From Aphrocallistes beatrix (lineage: Eukaryota > Porifera > Hexactinellida > Sceptrulophora > Aphrocallistidae), in assembly GCA_963281255.1 (NCBI GenBank), contig OY725488.1:5863524-5927523 (forward strand): a stretch of 64,000 bases of DNA, given 5' to 3'. Both the position numbers and the translations under genes were made by a program. Of the stretch, positions 11,109-22,116 are shown in pieces (the stretch's first letter is position 1; every line of letters begins with the position of its first letter). Under the pieces are notes generated by a model, which was not told where the DNA came from, did no database searches, and saw only the letters and a program-made list of their open reading frames with translations.

Positions 11109-11613
11109 GATATATGTAAACAAACAAACAATAATCGAGTTTTAATAGTAAAGATATATAGACTCATCAAAAAGTTTTAATACTAAGGACTTCTTTACTG
11201 TTTTAATTTTAGAGTTGAATTTCTATATTTACTTCCTATTCTATGAATTTGAAGGTAATTTTAAAATTACGTACATGTATACACTCCCCTACCAAAGGTA
11301 TTCGTACACCACAATGTTTTCTATCCAAATAGTCTATTTCTAGTCTAATTATGAAGTCAATAACACCACGAAATTCGCTCGCTCGGAATCGGTTTCTCTC
11401 ATTTTGCGATTCTTTTCTGTTTTCCAGAAAATATAACAAAATATGACATTTTTGAGGTTGTTCAATCGTGCGATCACTTTCTGAAACTTGATTACCAATT
11501 ACCAAATTCATTACCAGTCCTTCAATCAATTCGAACGAAAGAGCTTTAATATGCGAGATGCTCTAGAGGTAATCACTATTTCAACCACGTTCTACCTACG
11601 TATTTGATAATAA
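11109..11613. other. gene-free AT-rich stretch
   Basis: Apart from the repeat terminus at 11,117-11,150 and an echo of it at 11,170-11,190, nothing recognisable is present. The 97-residue minus-strand frame at 11,236-11,529 has no domain or compositional support. Confidence 0.45.
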
Positions 11614-11760
11614 CCGGGCGTAGACAGTGGGGGCCCCAGCCACACCAGACTTTTGGGATCCTATGCAAGGCCTCTCTAGCCACCCCCTCAGGGGAGCAGT
11701 TACCCCCCTTTATTTTAAAAATAAGCTCTCCTCACTTTTAAAACCGTGTCTACGGCCCTG
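11614..11760. mobile_element. hAT-like miniature element, 147 bp
   Basis: The left end CCGGGCGTAGACAGTGGGGG and the right end CCGTGTCTACGGCCCTG are imperfect inverted repeats resembling CAGGGC-type hAT termini. The interior is C/G-run rich and non-coding. I could not find a clean 8-bp duplication, so the boundaries are approximate. Confidence 0.5.
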
Positions 11761-11918
11761 ATAACTGATACGTTACAGAGATCGTATGTTCATAAGAAAT
11801 GTAACTAAGGCCTTCTACTTCCAATATGCATATACGTAGTCTCTAGTATACTAATATATCATGTTTAGTAGTTTGGTATTTTTGTCTGACTACTCTTAAT
11901 CAAACTAAATTTTCTGTA

Positions 11919-12964
11919 ATGATAAATGAACGGATTACCAGCACCAGTGAAATGGAATTGCTTGATAATAAACTTAATCAAGAACCTAAAACACGGATAA
12001 CAACTCATCCAGGTGTTAAGAAGAAGTTAAAGTTAGGACGTAAGAAGGTTTGTATTAGTTTGAGCATCATTAGCATTTTAATAGTATGGCTAATACTTCT
12101 TACCCCATTTTGTGTAAGGCTTGGAACGATTAGCGATCTGGATCATGTGACTAACACCATATTCAATCTTCTCCCTCCCATTAATGTCACTTCGAACTAC
12201 TCTAACTATACAATAGAGCGTGTAGAGTGTGTAGATAACTTTGTTTATGTGCCTGGAGATGAGATGTGCTATCCGGAATGTGATTGGAATCCTTCAGGAG
12301 ATAAAAGTACTAAAATTATCCGATTGCTTTTAGATATTTTGAATGTTTTCAGTATTGTGCTGTGTACAGCTACACTGATAACCTGGTTACTGTTAATTGC
12401 ATTGATTGGAAGAAATTTCGATTCCATTACGATTTCCAACTTCCTCGTACTTCTCTGTACATGGTAGTGTTGACCAGTTTGTTTCTCGTAGTTATCCTCG
12501 CTTGTATTGATTTTGTGCAAAAAGATTTCTTCTTCTGTCAAATCACAAAAGAAGGGAAATCCTATCTTCTCGCACACCTCTTCTATTCAATCAGCAATGT
12601 GCACTATAGGAAAGTTGTTACGTTGGTGATTGGCGCACTTTACCAGTATTTATATTTAGTAACTCTATCTTGGATTGTATTTTCACTGATAAACATTAAT
12701 GTTGTCATTTTCTTTCCACATTTGAGAGAAAGTTTGCCAAAGCGGGTACTCCTTTTCTTGTTTCAATGTCTGATTTGCTTTGGACTAAATATAATCCCTG
12801 TGGCCATAGTGATTGCTGTGAATCCAGAGTCCCCATATATTGCCGCATATTTAATACATTTTTTCAATATGTTCAATAACTGGTGTGTCATATTACTTCC
12901 GTATCTAGGCTTACTCTTTTACACAATAGTGAAATACATACAGTCAAAACCGCTTCATAATTAA
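11919..12964 (+). pseudogene. Frizzled-like multi-pass membrane protein, frame-disrupted
   Basis: Two overlapping frames (11,919-12,467 and 12,362-12,964) read as one protein if the frame shifts by one base near 12,400. The join falls within LLLIALI then DWKKFRF, which resembles the Frizzled TM1-TM2 boundary (LIDxxRFRYPERP). The combined ~345 residues have an N-terminal hydrophobic helix (ISLSIISILIVWLILL), a short extracellular loop with Asn-glycosylation sites and four Cys (VECVDNFVYVPGDEMCYPEC), then about five more membrane helices. A Frizzled CRD is absent. The shift could be a sequencing error, a pseudogene lesion or a tiny unrecognised splice. The Frizzled likeness rests on the TM1-2 segment only and is moderate. 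Confidence 0.5.
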
Positions 12965-14253
12965 TATTTATTTATAAATATTGTGGTTACCTCAATATTA
13001 TCGGCTATTAACGCATCCCTAGTCTCAAAATCCTAAGCTTATTGTTAGGCATTATTACAGTAGGCTAGGGTTGACTCATTAGAAACCTATATGGAAGCAA
13101 TGTAACAGCTAAGTAAAATAAATTGAATCATTATATAATGATTATAGAAAATATATTGATATTCAGCATCAATTTCACACCAAAATTAGGCGGGCCCATT
13201 TTGTATTACAAACACTAACAAGCGGGCCCCATAATAGAGTGTTTGAAAAGAGTCGCGGGCCATCAAATTTAGTCTCGCGGGCCCCAGGTGTCCATCAGAA
13301 AATCGGATTATAAATTGTGAAATATTCTACATTAGTCGTTGAGATCTTACTTATATCTTTAAACAAAGCTTTGCAGTGGAAGTGTTAAAATATTAATATA
13401 CATTTATAGAAACTGTGAGGAGATTTTTCGAAAAAATATTGACGGTGCACGCTAACACCATAAAGGGATCCTACATGGGAAATTTGGTAAAAATCGGACT
13501 GTTAGATTTCGCAGTAGCGAGAGTACGAACATAAGAACGGACGAGATACTCCATGTCCATATCATAAGGGCATTGTAGGGTTTTATTTGAGGGAGGGGTC
13601 CCCCCAAATTTAGGGGGGACTCTCCTAAATTAACAAATTCATTGGAATATTTGGGCGGCTACCTCCATTGATATAACTCTGATTTCATTTGGGGGAGACT
13701 CCCCAAATTTATGAATCTATAAGAATATTTAGGGGGGTCACCATCATTTTAAAGGAGACCCTCTAATGAGGGCTAGAAAATAAGAATATAATAATCCGAT
13801 GAATATGGATAAATACAGCTTTAATCGCTGAAAAACAGAATTTTAAAAGATTTCAACCTTAGATTTATTACTAAAAATTAATACTCACTGAAACCACAAA
13901 TTGAAATTTAAACCCTACAGGAGCTGCACTAGAAAGGGAGGCACTCATTTCAGAAGTAGGCCACTATACATCTTATAGGAGGCAAACTAAAAAGTTGAAG
14001 TACCCCTGGCCTAGAGAAATTTTCTGCTTTTTTCAACCGATGAGACTAAATTTAATTAATTATTCCAATACAAATACCCTATGGCATTCTTTTCAAAAAT
14101 ATACAGGAAATATTTTGAAGTCGATTTAAGGAGAATATTACATATTTTAGCTAAATTTAAATCTTTACTTAACTAATTTAATTTGTTGTGTAGGAAGCAC
14201 ACTTAGAGAAAACTATCTCTTTTAAAGGCGTCTAATGTTAAATTATCAAAATA
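12965..14253. other. gene-free stretch with dispersed repeats
   Basis: It contains the 13,340-13,570 repeat, a G-run element (13,570-13,780) with repeated TTTGGGGGGA/TCCCCCCAAAT blocks like those at 41-42 kb, and a degenerate GCGGGCCC-rich block (13,185-13,290). Nothing coding is supported. Confidence 0.5.
13340..13570 (+). repeat. dispersed repeat shared with 23,672-23,905
   Basis: The two copies share AACAAAGCTTTGCAGTG, GGGATCCTACATGGGAAAT (GAGATCCTACACGGGAAAT in the other) and AATCGGACTGTTAGATTTCG, in the same order and spacing over about 230 bases. They differ by many substitutions. No ends or coding content could be defined. Confidence 0.7.
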
Positions 14254-14422
14254 CAGTCAGGGTCCCTTATTATGAACCACCAGGAGACAAAATAAGTTCA
14301 TAATAAAGAGACTTCATATTAAGCGAACTCAACTTAATACTGATCCTATGTAAACAGTAAAATTCGAGTCAAAAGGTTAGTTCATAATAAACGAATGTTC
14401 ATATTAAGCGGGGTCTTAATCT
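14254..14422. mobile_element. TA-flanked CAGTCAGGGTC element, copy 1 (decayed right end)
   Basis: The left end is CAGTCAGGGTCCCTTATTAT after TA. The right end (TTCATATTAAGCGGGGTC) is a decayed inverted repeat of it. Internal blocks TTCATATTAAGCGAAC and GTTCATAATAAACGAATG match the better kept copy at 24,047-24,215. A third left end occurs at 49,212. Confidence 0.7.
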
Positions 14423-14496
14423 TTCCGAGAAAGGCCCTTTATATAAAGCCAACCTGCCCTATTGGCAACTATGCGTTAAAATAAAAGAACTACTCT

Positions 14497-15021
14497 GCGT
14501 GATATCTTGAGATCGTAATATTTTGATATATCGTAGCATTGTGAGATTTTGTTTCCTGGCCTTGTGGTTCGATCGGTATCATCGTAACTTGATAACCACC
14601 GCCACCAAATTGTGGCACATGACACAATTTGATGACACGTGACACAATTTAGTGGCACGCGACACAATTTACTACGGTAGAACCCCATATGGTCATGGAT
14701 CAATTATATTATTAATTTATGGTCTATATGGGGTTCTACCATAGTAAATTGTGTCGTGTGCCAGGGCATGCCTAATTTACGGGACGGGACGGCATCCCGT
14801 CCCGTAAATTAGGTACCTAGATTTTACGGGACTATCCCGTCCCGTCCCGTAAATTAGGCATGCCCCGTGTGCCATCAAATTGTGTCATGTGCCACTATTT
14901 GGTGGCGGTGGTCATCAAGTTTCGATGAAACCGATTGAAAACACAAGGCCATTTGAGTAGGCGAAACAAAATCTCACAATGCTACGATATCTCAAAATAT
15001 TACGATCTCAAGATATCACGC
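14497..15021. mobile_element. 525-bp palindromic element
   Basis: The outer arms GCGTGATATCTTGAGATCGT and ACGATCTCAAGATATCACGC pair, and complementarity continues inward through TCTCACAATGCTACGATATC and the AATTTGTGTC/GACACAATTT blocks to a centre near 14,710. The right arm is interrupted by a 103-bp element (14,764-14,866). The sequence could fold into a hairpin of about 200 bp. There is no coding capacity. Confidence 0.85.
14764..14866. mobile_element. 103-bp hAT-like miniature element with 8-bp duplication
   Basis: GTGTGCCA occurs directly before (14,756-14,763) and after (14,867-14,874) the element. The ends are GGGCATGCCTAATTTACGGG and CCCGTAAATTAGGCATGCCCC-type inverted repeats, and the interior is made of GGGAC/GTCCC repeats. 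An 8-bp duplication is typical of hAT elements. Insertion into the 525-bp palindrome shows it is the younger of the two. Confidence 0.85.
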
Positions 15022-15109
15022 AACCAGAACTATGATATTACAATGCAAAACGTCAACACATATCTCTTTATTATATACATATGTACATAGCATGAACTGA
15101 TCAGATACA

Positions 15110-16339
15110 CTATTTGGCTCTGAGGATTAATCCTGTAATCTCCAAATTCAAACAATTTAATTTCAAGAAATCCTTTAAATTAGTTGTGAGAGGGATTGTA
15201 GCTATTTGTTTGTGGGACAAAATGCTAAATCTATATTCACCTTTCTGAATAACAACAATGGGACTCTTGAATAATAACGAATCTTTGCGGTCTCTATGGC
15301 AAATCAATCGCGTCATAAAATAAGCTCTGAAAGGCCATTCTAGAAGATCGGTGGAAGTCCCTTTAATGAAACTGAAATCAACGTATAAGACCTGATTCTC
15401 AGTGAGATGCTTCAGCTGAAACCGATAACCAGCGATTTCATGCTCTTCAGAAAAGGACAGGCTTGTTTTTCGGCGATTTGATTTGTCAATCACATCTTGA
15501 ATAGTCCACTTCACTGTAAAAGAAGTTCTAACGCAAATATCTTCAAGCATTTCAACTTTTTCGTTCAACATATCGTTCTCTCTATTCTTGATCCTCATCT
15601 CAGATTCCAAGGTCTCCACCCGTTTGCTTAGTTTCCAATTTTGTTCTTCTAATGCGTCGAGCCTCATGTCAATATGTAGATATCCAGTTGTCACCGTCTT
15701 GCTCCTGGGCTTCCCTAGCTGATTATTTACGGAGTTTTGATTACACTCACTTTCCTTATGAAATGCCATCTCTTCGCGACTCAGATGTGAACCACAGCCT
15801 CTTTCACACATCACCAGGACTTTACTGCATACTCGAACATGCTCTAGCATTTCGCACACTTTGTACACCTCCTCACAATGTTCACATTTCTCTCCACGTT
15901 CTATGCACTTTGACATGTGATTAATCAGCTCATCACGAGTTAACACAGCGCCACATGACAGCTGACACGAATCGTGGACGTAACCGCAGGTAGTCAGGTG
16001 ATCCTCCACACTCTCAAGCATCCCCAACCACTCACAGCCTCTTTTAGATAAAGGACAGGCGCACTTCAATGAGAGAATTATATCTCGAACCTGTGCATTA
16101 GGGATAGGCTGCTCGTTCTCATTTCTACACCAAACACACAATGGATCCCCTTTGTTGGTAAGAGAAGCATCTTTCATTATACCTTTACATCTGGGACAAC
16201 TGTAGGTACCCCTTTCTCTATCTGACAGGTTTTCAACTAAAATTTCATTCTTGTATCCCCCGAATGAACAATCTCCTGTTTTAACACGACATAACTCAGT
16301 GCCTATCTCTGGCTTCAACAAATCATCTTCAGTTGCCAT
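15110..16339 (-). CDS. TRAF-like protein: zinc fingers, coiled coil, MATH
   Basis: A single frame of 409 residues. Residues ~43-75 hold a CPRC...CVWC zinc-binding knuckle in place of a full RING. Residues ~90-205 contain repeated Cys/His spacing typical of TRAF-type zinc fingers (GCEWLGMLESVEDHLTTC, then CQLSCGAVLTRDELINHMSKC). A coiled coil follows at ~225-272 (heptads LDALEEQNWKLSKRVETLES). The C-terminus (~275-409) looks like a MATH/TRAF-C domain, including LLEWPF. TRAF proteins trimerise through the coiled coil and TRAF-C and dock on receptors or adaptors in innate-immune and stress signalling. The lack of a canonical RING suggests an adaptor rather than a ubiquitin ligase, but this is inference. 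Start: the first ATG after an AT-rich leader. Confidence 0.85.
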   Translation of the reverse strand: MATEDDLLKPEIGTELCRVKTGDCSFGGYKNEILVENLSDRERGTYSCPRCKGIMKDASLTNKGDPLCVWCRNENEQPIPNAQVRDIILSLKCACPLSKRGCEWLGMLESVEDHLTTCGYVHDSCQLSCGAVLTRDELINHMSKCIERGEKCEHCEEVYKVCEMLEHVRVCSKVLVMCERGCGSHLSREEMAFHKESECNQNSVNNQLGKPRSKTVTTGYLHIDMRLDALEEQNWKLSKRVETLESEMRIKNRENDMLNEKVEMLEDICVRTSFTVKWTIQDVIDKSNRRKTSLSFSEEHEIAGYRFQLKHLTENQVLYVDFSFIKGTSTDLLEWPFRAYFMTRLICHRDRKDSLLFKSPIVVIQKGEYRFSILSHKQIATIPLTTNLKDFLKLNCLNLEITGLILRAK

Positions 16340-17045
16340 TACTTCTTAATCTCGACTTCAAATATAATTTCTTCTCTCCAAACATTTATATGTAAGATAC
16401 TGATTATGGTTTTGTTAATTAATTAATTATGAAATTGGATATTAATTAATATGTGCACAGTTAATCAGTATACTCACTATGCACCTTAATATGTATGTGA
16501 AATACGCGAACATCATTCATATGCAATCAATTCAAACACGGATTAGTAGCTGATAATCGACAAATAGTTCCAGTCATGGTTTATAAATCCAACCCAGAAT
16601 TTTCCGAACTTGAACTAAATTATGTCAAATAAATCCAAAAGTTGAGATCTGTCCCTACAAACATTTTGTATTCCACAGTATGCATGCTCCCGTAAGCAAA
16701 ATTTGTGTTTTTGAAGTATTAGTTTTTCCATAATTAAATAGTGGTACACGTTCAATAATATTGTAGCTTAAATATATTATAGCCACGAAAACAATGCTAA
16801 AACAACAAAAACCAAGATAATAATATTAACAAAAAATGGAGTATGTATTTGTCAGACAGTTTAGTATGCATTTATACGTATATCTCTTTCTTGAAAAATA
16901 TTCGGTAACCCTCGATGATATTGGATCGTTCTCAAAGTTGATTATCACAATTAAAATTGGCCTTGGTCTCTGCCAAACCAAGTAAAAATCTTAAACCGAC
17001 CTTTTTAATTTTAAATACTTAATGTCCCACTCTTATGGATTACAT
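16340..17045. other. gene-free AT-rich stretch upstream of the TRAF-like gene
   Basis: It probably contains the TRAF-like promoter. The repeated AATTAATTAATTA tracts are compatible with homeodomain sites but are too AT-biased to call. No gene was seen. Confidence 0.4.
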
Positions 17046-17239
17046 CAGTGGTTCCCGACTGGTGGTCCGCGGTCCCGTGTGGGGCCGCAGGACTCAATGT
17101 ATGGAGCCATTTGATCACTTAGGAATTTATCTGCAATAATACATATTCATCATATAAAATTGAAAATCACTTTTTGGGGCCATCAATATCGCTGCAGGTC
17201 CAAAAGGGGCCTTCTGGCGGCGAACGTTGGGACCCACTG
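17046..17239. mobile_element. hAT miniature element, 194 bp, with 8-bp duplication
   Basis: GATTACAT flanks both sides (17,038-17,045 and 17,240-17,247). The ends are CAGTGGTTCCCGACTGG and GTTGGGACCCACTG, the CAGTGGTTCCC-type terminus common in animal hAT elements. It is non-coding. Confidence 0.9.
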
Positions 17240-17396
17240 GATTACATGTATATTACTTTTCTTCGTACCACCATGTCCTGCGAAATTCATCGCCGTATCC
17301 CTTTTGATCAATTAAAGAGGAACTGTAGAAAAGATGAATAAAAGTGAGCGTCCAGGAAATTCCGAGAGATCGATAAAGCATCAGATTAAGTACAGT

Positions 17397-17493
17397 AGAT
17401 ATTGGATATAGTGATATTGGATATACGTAGTGATATATTAGATATACGTAGTGATATATTAGATATACGTAGTGATATATTGGATATAGTGAT
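17397..17493 (+). repeat. short tandem repeat, ~22-bp unit
   Basis: About four imperfect units of ATTAGATATACGTAGTGATAT lie in a row, with the outer units shortened. The array is AT-rich and non-coding. Confidence 0.8.
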
Positions 17494-17539
17494 AATTTTG
17501 TTGTTTTCAAGGTGCCCCAGTCAATGACATTCCATACTA

Positions 17540-17738
17540 ATTTTCGCATCAAAATTTTTAAAATTGACAAATTTCGTGATTTTTCGTGCGATATCGATTA
17601 TAATAGTAGGACAGACGTATTTAGAGATGTTATCTCCCTTATAATTAATCAATGTAAACCTAGGCGCCCAAAGGGAGCCTCCGGCGGACACTTTGTGTCC
17701 GCCAGCCTCGCAGCGCAAGCAGCGAAGCGCGCTTGTAA
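17540..17738 (+). repeat. copy d of the CRE-bearing repeat, hairpin half only
   Basis: This copy starts near GCATCAAAATTTTTAAAATT and runs through TTTTCGTGCGATATCGATTA to the GC-rich hairpins at 17,663-17,735. The second hairpin here reads GGCGGACA-CTTTG-TGTCCGCC, so its loop is inverted relative to the CAAAG/TAAAG loop in other copies. The half with the CRE sites is missing. Confidence 0.85.
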
Positions 17739-18414
17739 TGTATATAATACGCTTGATATAAAAATCATTAATTAAGATATACCATTTGCTTCGCTGTTAT
17801 ATGAACGCAACAGCCATAGTACAGATGTACTGTTAATTATGAATTATAATCGTTCCCTGGAGACATCACTGATATGACCGAGTACTGGCTAGTTAAATCA
17901 TACATTTTGCAAAACTGAGCTGTTGATTGCACGTGCTTGAACTAATAAATTGTATCATTAATGAAGATATGCTAATACTGTATTTTATCGGGTGCCATAA
18001 ACTAATAGTTCGTTCGTGTCTAGCATTAGTGTAAATAATACCATGCAATAGTACTACCTACTACTATTTATGCATGTACAACTGCTTCATTGGAATAAAT
18101 CTCCAAGAAGAGAATCAATCCAAAAAGTAGAAGCTAATGCCAAATTCCTGATAATAGTTATGCGGGTATTACTCATCAATCTTCATCACGTTATGACAAC
18201 CAAATGCATTATCTAATACGCATGAAAATAATACTTTGCAAGATTGGTCCCTTTTAAAAATAATAATTTAAATAGTCTAAAGATGTAAAAACATTTTTAG
18301 ACTTATTTAAATTCTTTTTCAGAATTTTCTATACCGGCAGTGTCTGCCTATTATTATTGAACGAATATGTCAGATTCTAAAACTTATTAATAACTTTATT
18401 CGCTAGATATTGAT
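17739..18414. other. gene-free stretch upstream of FAXDC2
   Basis: No coding or repeat signal is clear. It probably includes the promoter and 5' untranslated region of the next gene. Confidence 0.4.
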
Positions 18415-19359
18415 ATGGAGATTCGCCTCTTATACGACAGCTTCAAGAAGGGAATATTCATAATTGGAACGCTGCTCCTAACCTTCGTAGCCATTCGCAA
18501 CTCATTTATGAGTTTAGCAGGACAGCTGTGGGGAGCATCCCAAGACTTCTGGAGTAATATTTGGTTATTCGCTCATCGCGCACTCTTGGGGAACGATTAC
18601 TTAATAATCATACTCGGCACTTTGTTCATTACCGTGTCTATATGCTTGACTGTGGGATTCGCATTCTTTTTAATAGACACTTTCCAACCGCCAGTACTAA
18701 TGCAGTATCGCGTCCAGACAGATCAACCCCCTGGTACCGTCGAAGACTATAAGAAGGTGGTACCCGTGATTACACTCAATACCTTATTCGGTGCCTTATT
18801 TATTACATGTTGTTACCCCATATTTAAGATGAGGGGGATGAGCACTGGGTTGGAGTTACCATCACTATTTCTCGTTGTAATCGAAATCTGCGTGTTCATG
18901 CTAGCACATGAATTCTCGTTTTATTACCTCCACCGACTAATGCATACACCAATGTTGTATAAAAGCATTCACAAAAAGCACCATGAATTCACTGCTCCCA
19001 TAGCAATCGCTAACATCTACTGTCATCCTACTGAGCATGTTCTTGTCAATGTCCTGCCTCTGGCGATTGGCCCATTAATAATGGGATCACATGTTACTTC
19101 GCTCTGGCTATGGTATTCAATGGCGATGTTCAACAGCCTCATTACTCACAGTGGCTACCACCTGCCTCTAATGCCATCTTCGGAGGCCCACGACTATCAT
19201 CATCTTGTTTTCAATGAGAATTACGGTTCGATGGGTATACTTGACCGCTTTTACGGAACAGACACGAAATTTCGGGCCTCACAGCGTTCTAAAAGGCATT
19301 CCGTTCTTTTGTCATTTTCTCCTATACGTCATTTCTTTCCTAACCTTGACAAGGAATGA
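18415..19359 (+). CDS. faxdc2: fatty acid hydroxylase superfamily, FAXDC2-like
   Basis: A 314-residue frame. The three His boxes of the fatty-acid-hydroxylase/sterol-desaturase superfamily are in order: HRLMH (~residue 179), HKKHH (~191) and HDYHH (~263). These ligate a di-iron centre used with O2 for hydroxylation or desaturation in the ER membrane. At least four hydrophobic helices surround them. The C-terminal [18 protein letters not shown] matches the FAXDC2 subgroup pattern (GxxGxLDxxxGTD). The length is close to vertebrate FAXDC2 (about 330 residues). FAXDC2 has been linked to sterol metabolism; the substrate here is inferred. It is intact, single-exon, and the start is the only nearby ATG. 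The HSD17B12-like reductase about 3 kb away is also a predicted ER lipid enzyme. Confidence 0.87.
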   Translation: MEIRLLYDSFKKGIFIIGTLLLTFVAIRNSFMSLAGQLWGASQDFWSNIWLFAHRALLGNDYLIIILGTLFITVSICLTVGFAFFLIDTFQPPVLMQYRVQTDQPPGTVEDYKKVVPVITLNTLFGALFITCCYPIFKMRGMSTGLELPSLFLVVIEICVFMLAHEFSFYYLHRLMHTPMLYKSIHKKHHEFTAPIAIANIYCHPTEHVLVNVLPLAIGPLIMGSHVTSLWLWYSMAMFNSLITHSGYHLPLMPSSEAHDYHHLVFNENYGSMGILDRFYGTDTKFRASQRSKRHSVLLSFSPIRHFFPNLDKE

Positions 19360-20191
19360 ACAATTGAGACGAAGTATACTCATCTCATCAGTTTTGGTTT
19401 TATTTTGTATACGACAGAAACTATTATTATTCTTAATTGTATAGTGATGTCATTAGTCTCATTAGTCCCTTACATCCTACGCCTAGAATATATTGTTTAA
19501 TCTATAGTTCCGTGGTTCTGAGTCGGGGGCACGCGTACCTCAGGGATCGAGAGTATGCGTTCAGGGGGACTTGGCTAGTTTCCTTTCCTGCCAATCATAA
19601 TGTCCCAAATATCCATCGCCTCGAGAGGAAGACATAACATCGTGTTGAGGCCCTGAATGGGTAAACGCATCCAGACCCTAATGGCGTATATTTTCGAAAT
19701 TTATTAGGGGGGGGTTGACGCTTGTTTGACGATGTTTTTGTGACACACCAAAAGGTTCCGAATAATTTGATAAAGGTGTCGGTAAATGGAACTGAACAAT
19801 CGTCTATTGACCGACATTTTTCATAAAGCCAAGTTGACTAATTCATTTAAAATTGGCCTTTCCCTGAATAAGCGCCCGGTGCTTATTTTTTCATGAACGT
19901 TAAACGGCTTATTTGGGAAAATACGGTATTCAATTTTAGAATAATAAATAATCTCAAAGATTAGTGCAAATTGTTTAAAAGCTTCACATCATATATACAT
20001 CTGATAATGGCCAGCGTATGAAAGAAAATATAATACTTTTTTGTGAATTTAAGCTTAAATATGGTATAATTCATTTGTTATTCATTGAATTAGTGAACTT
20101 AGAGTAAAAGTATGGCAATTTTTTTAATCTCAAAAAATATAAATTTTACAGGGAAAATGTCAGTCATACAAGTACTTCATAAAATCTCCTC
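19360..20191. other. gene-free stretch between FAXDC2 and the membrane-protein gene
   Basis: It holds the 3' flanks of two convergent genes. AAGTTGACTAATTCATTTAA near 19,831 matches the end of the AATTCGAATT-rich repeat at 61,197-61,533, so part of this is repeat-derived. Small frames here lack support. Confidence 0.45.
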
Positions 20192-21358
20192 TTAATTCAC
20201 TTGATGAGATAGGAGGTGGTGTTTAAGACTGGGTGTGTATCTGGTACGCACCTTTCCAAATCGATACCTTAACTTCTCGCGAAGTATTCTACCGAAAAAT
20301 ATAACAGTCGCTAATATGTACTCGATGCCTATTAGAAATGCTGCTAGAGTTGTAAAACGATTGTTGAAGTATCCTACGATGTTTCCACTGAGTGTAAAGA
20401 GTTGGAGTTGCTGCTGTGTATACACAAGTGGCTGGTAATAAGGAGTACCATATAGATAATTGAAAACACAGGGACCATAATAGCTACCTACGGCTATCAA
20501 GAAAAAATAATCTTCCAAAAATTCACTAATAATCAAGAATCCTAAAGAGAATGCCACAATACACATAATCAGTAGAAACTGGTAACGACTGATCACAGAT
20601 TTCCTAATAATCCAATCTCTTCCATCTCTAATTCTAAGTTCAACAGTCCGCCATTTTAAGGTTTGATTGAAAATCCAAATGTATTTCATGCAAATGCATA
20701 AATAGATTAGTGGAATAACCGGTCTGAGAAGTTTGTATAGGATTATTAGCTGAGGGACCGACCCCATGATAACAAGTACTACTCCTATGACAAATGTTAC
20801 CACGAGGAATAGTCTTATGAATCGATATGGACTATTGTTAATGTCATGGTAGGTGACATGGAGATATTTCAGAAGACAGGTGATCAAGGTTATTGATAAA
20901 ATAAGTCCTGCTTCTCCTATGGATAATAAAATAGAATTGATTGGATTCCCAACCATTAATTCGATTCCGGTAGAGTGAAAGTGAATGAGCTCTTTAATAC
21001 TGCAGTTAGGACTTGTAATTTTGTTGGGAAATAATACTTTTTCAAAGGACTTAGGTTCGCCAATAATGACAGAGTCTAATGAATATATTACCAATGACAC
21101 AAATTCAGTTATATTGCTTACCAGCAGAAAAACGTATTTAATAATTTCAGATTTAAGATGAAGTGCTACGACTGCGTAATTATCAAACGGATCTGATTTT
21201 CCTTTCTCAACGCATCTACGGTACAATGCAATGTAATGCATGATCTTCTTCACCAAGTACACATCCCAAATTAGGGACAACATCAGGCCTAGCAAAGGAC
21301 CAGAAACTAATGTATTGTAATGCAATGAATGACGAATTCTCTCGAAAAAGTTGAGCAT
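20192..21358 (-). CDS. multi-pass membrane protein, unknown, 388 aa
   Basis: One continuous frame of 388 residues from ATG to TGA. I do not recognise the family. Seven to eight hydrophobic segments can be read, roughly at 15-37, 75-99, 143-165, 181-203, 210-228, 262-300 and 340-362. There is a loop with one possible N-glycosylation site (SPNCSIKEL). The C-terminus is basic (REKLRYRFGKVRTR) and probably cytosolic. The layout is compatible with a seven-helix receptor or a channel-like protein. No Frizzled, rhodopsin or transporter motif stands out. It is AT-rich like its surroundings but lacks stops over 1.1 kb with strong hydrophobic periodicity, so I treat it as real. Confidence 0.7.
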   Translation of the reverse strand: MLNFFERIRHSLHYNTLVSGPLLGLMLSLIWDVYLVKKIMHYIALYRRCVEKGKSDPFDNYAVVALHLKSEIIKYVFLLVSNITEFVSLVIYSLDSVIIGEPKSFEKVLFPNKITSPNCSIKELIHFHSTGIELMVGNPINSILLSIGEAGLILSITLITCLLKYLHVTYHDINNSPYRFIRLFLVVTFVIGVVLVIMGSVPQLIILYKLLRPVIPLIYLCICMKYIWIFNQTLKWRTVELRIRDGRDWIIRKSVISRYQFLLIMCIVAFSLGFLIISEFLEDYFFLIAVGSYYGPCVFNYLYGTPYYQPLVYTQQQLQLFTLSGNIVGYFNNRFTTLAAFLIGIEYILATVIFFGRILREKLRYRFGKVRTRYTPSLKHHLLSHQVN

Positions 21359-22116
21359 CTTTCATCTAAAATCAGTTCAGATATGAAATGTTCAGGTTTG
21401 TTTATGGATTCATGTAATTACGTATTTATACAAATGCATACCAATCGAAGAGGATAGATTAATTCAATAGTTAAACTGGAGATTATCATTGCTTCCTGTA
21501 ATATGAGTGGATTGGATTATTCATGAATCCTGTGAGCTATTTGTGCATATAGATAATGCTATATTACATAAAGGTAATGCTATATTACATATGGACTAAA
21601 TGAAGAGTTTAATCAATCAACTTTCAGCAAAGTTCTCTTTGGTAGTAATGTGATTCATGACTCATCTCCTGGCACCTGGAAATTATAACAAATAGAACAA
21701 TTATGAAAGTTTACTCATTCTGTGGGATAACAAAATGCTTTTTTTTGTCCCATCATGTTCGGATAACTGACGTTCTAGTCTTTTAATATTTTAGAATCCG
21801 ACTTTCGCAATTTTGAAGCTATAATACGAATATTCCATGATTTCTTGAAAAAAAATTAATACGTATAATATGTTATTGTCCTTTGGATGTTGCACTATCT
21901 GCCTGTAAACCGAAATTTTCTCTGTCACTATGTTTGCTACAATTTCAGACTTGGCATCATAGCCTCAACACTTTAATTAACCATTCTACTCTCCCACTAA
22001 ATACCGCTATTACATAACATAGTTTTGGTAACCCACAAAGTAACAATTAATTAAACGGAATGAACAAAATCATATAAAAATCTAACATCTAGCAATGATA
22101 TTGATTAATAGAAAAT
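21359..22116. other. gene-free stretch
   Basis: It contains a direct duplication (ATGCTATATTACATA at about 21,557 and 21,577) and the motif TTCGGATAACTGACGT at about 21,758, which is also found at the window's left edge and is probably a transposon end. Otherwise nothing is recognisable. Confidence 0.45.
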
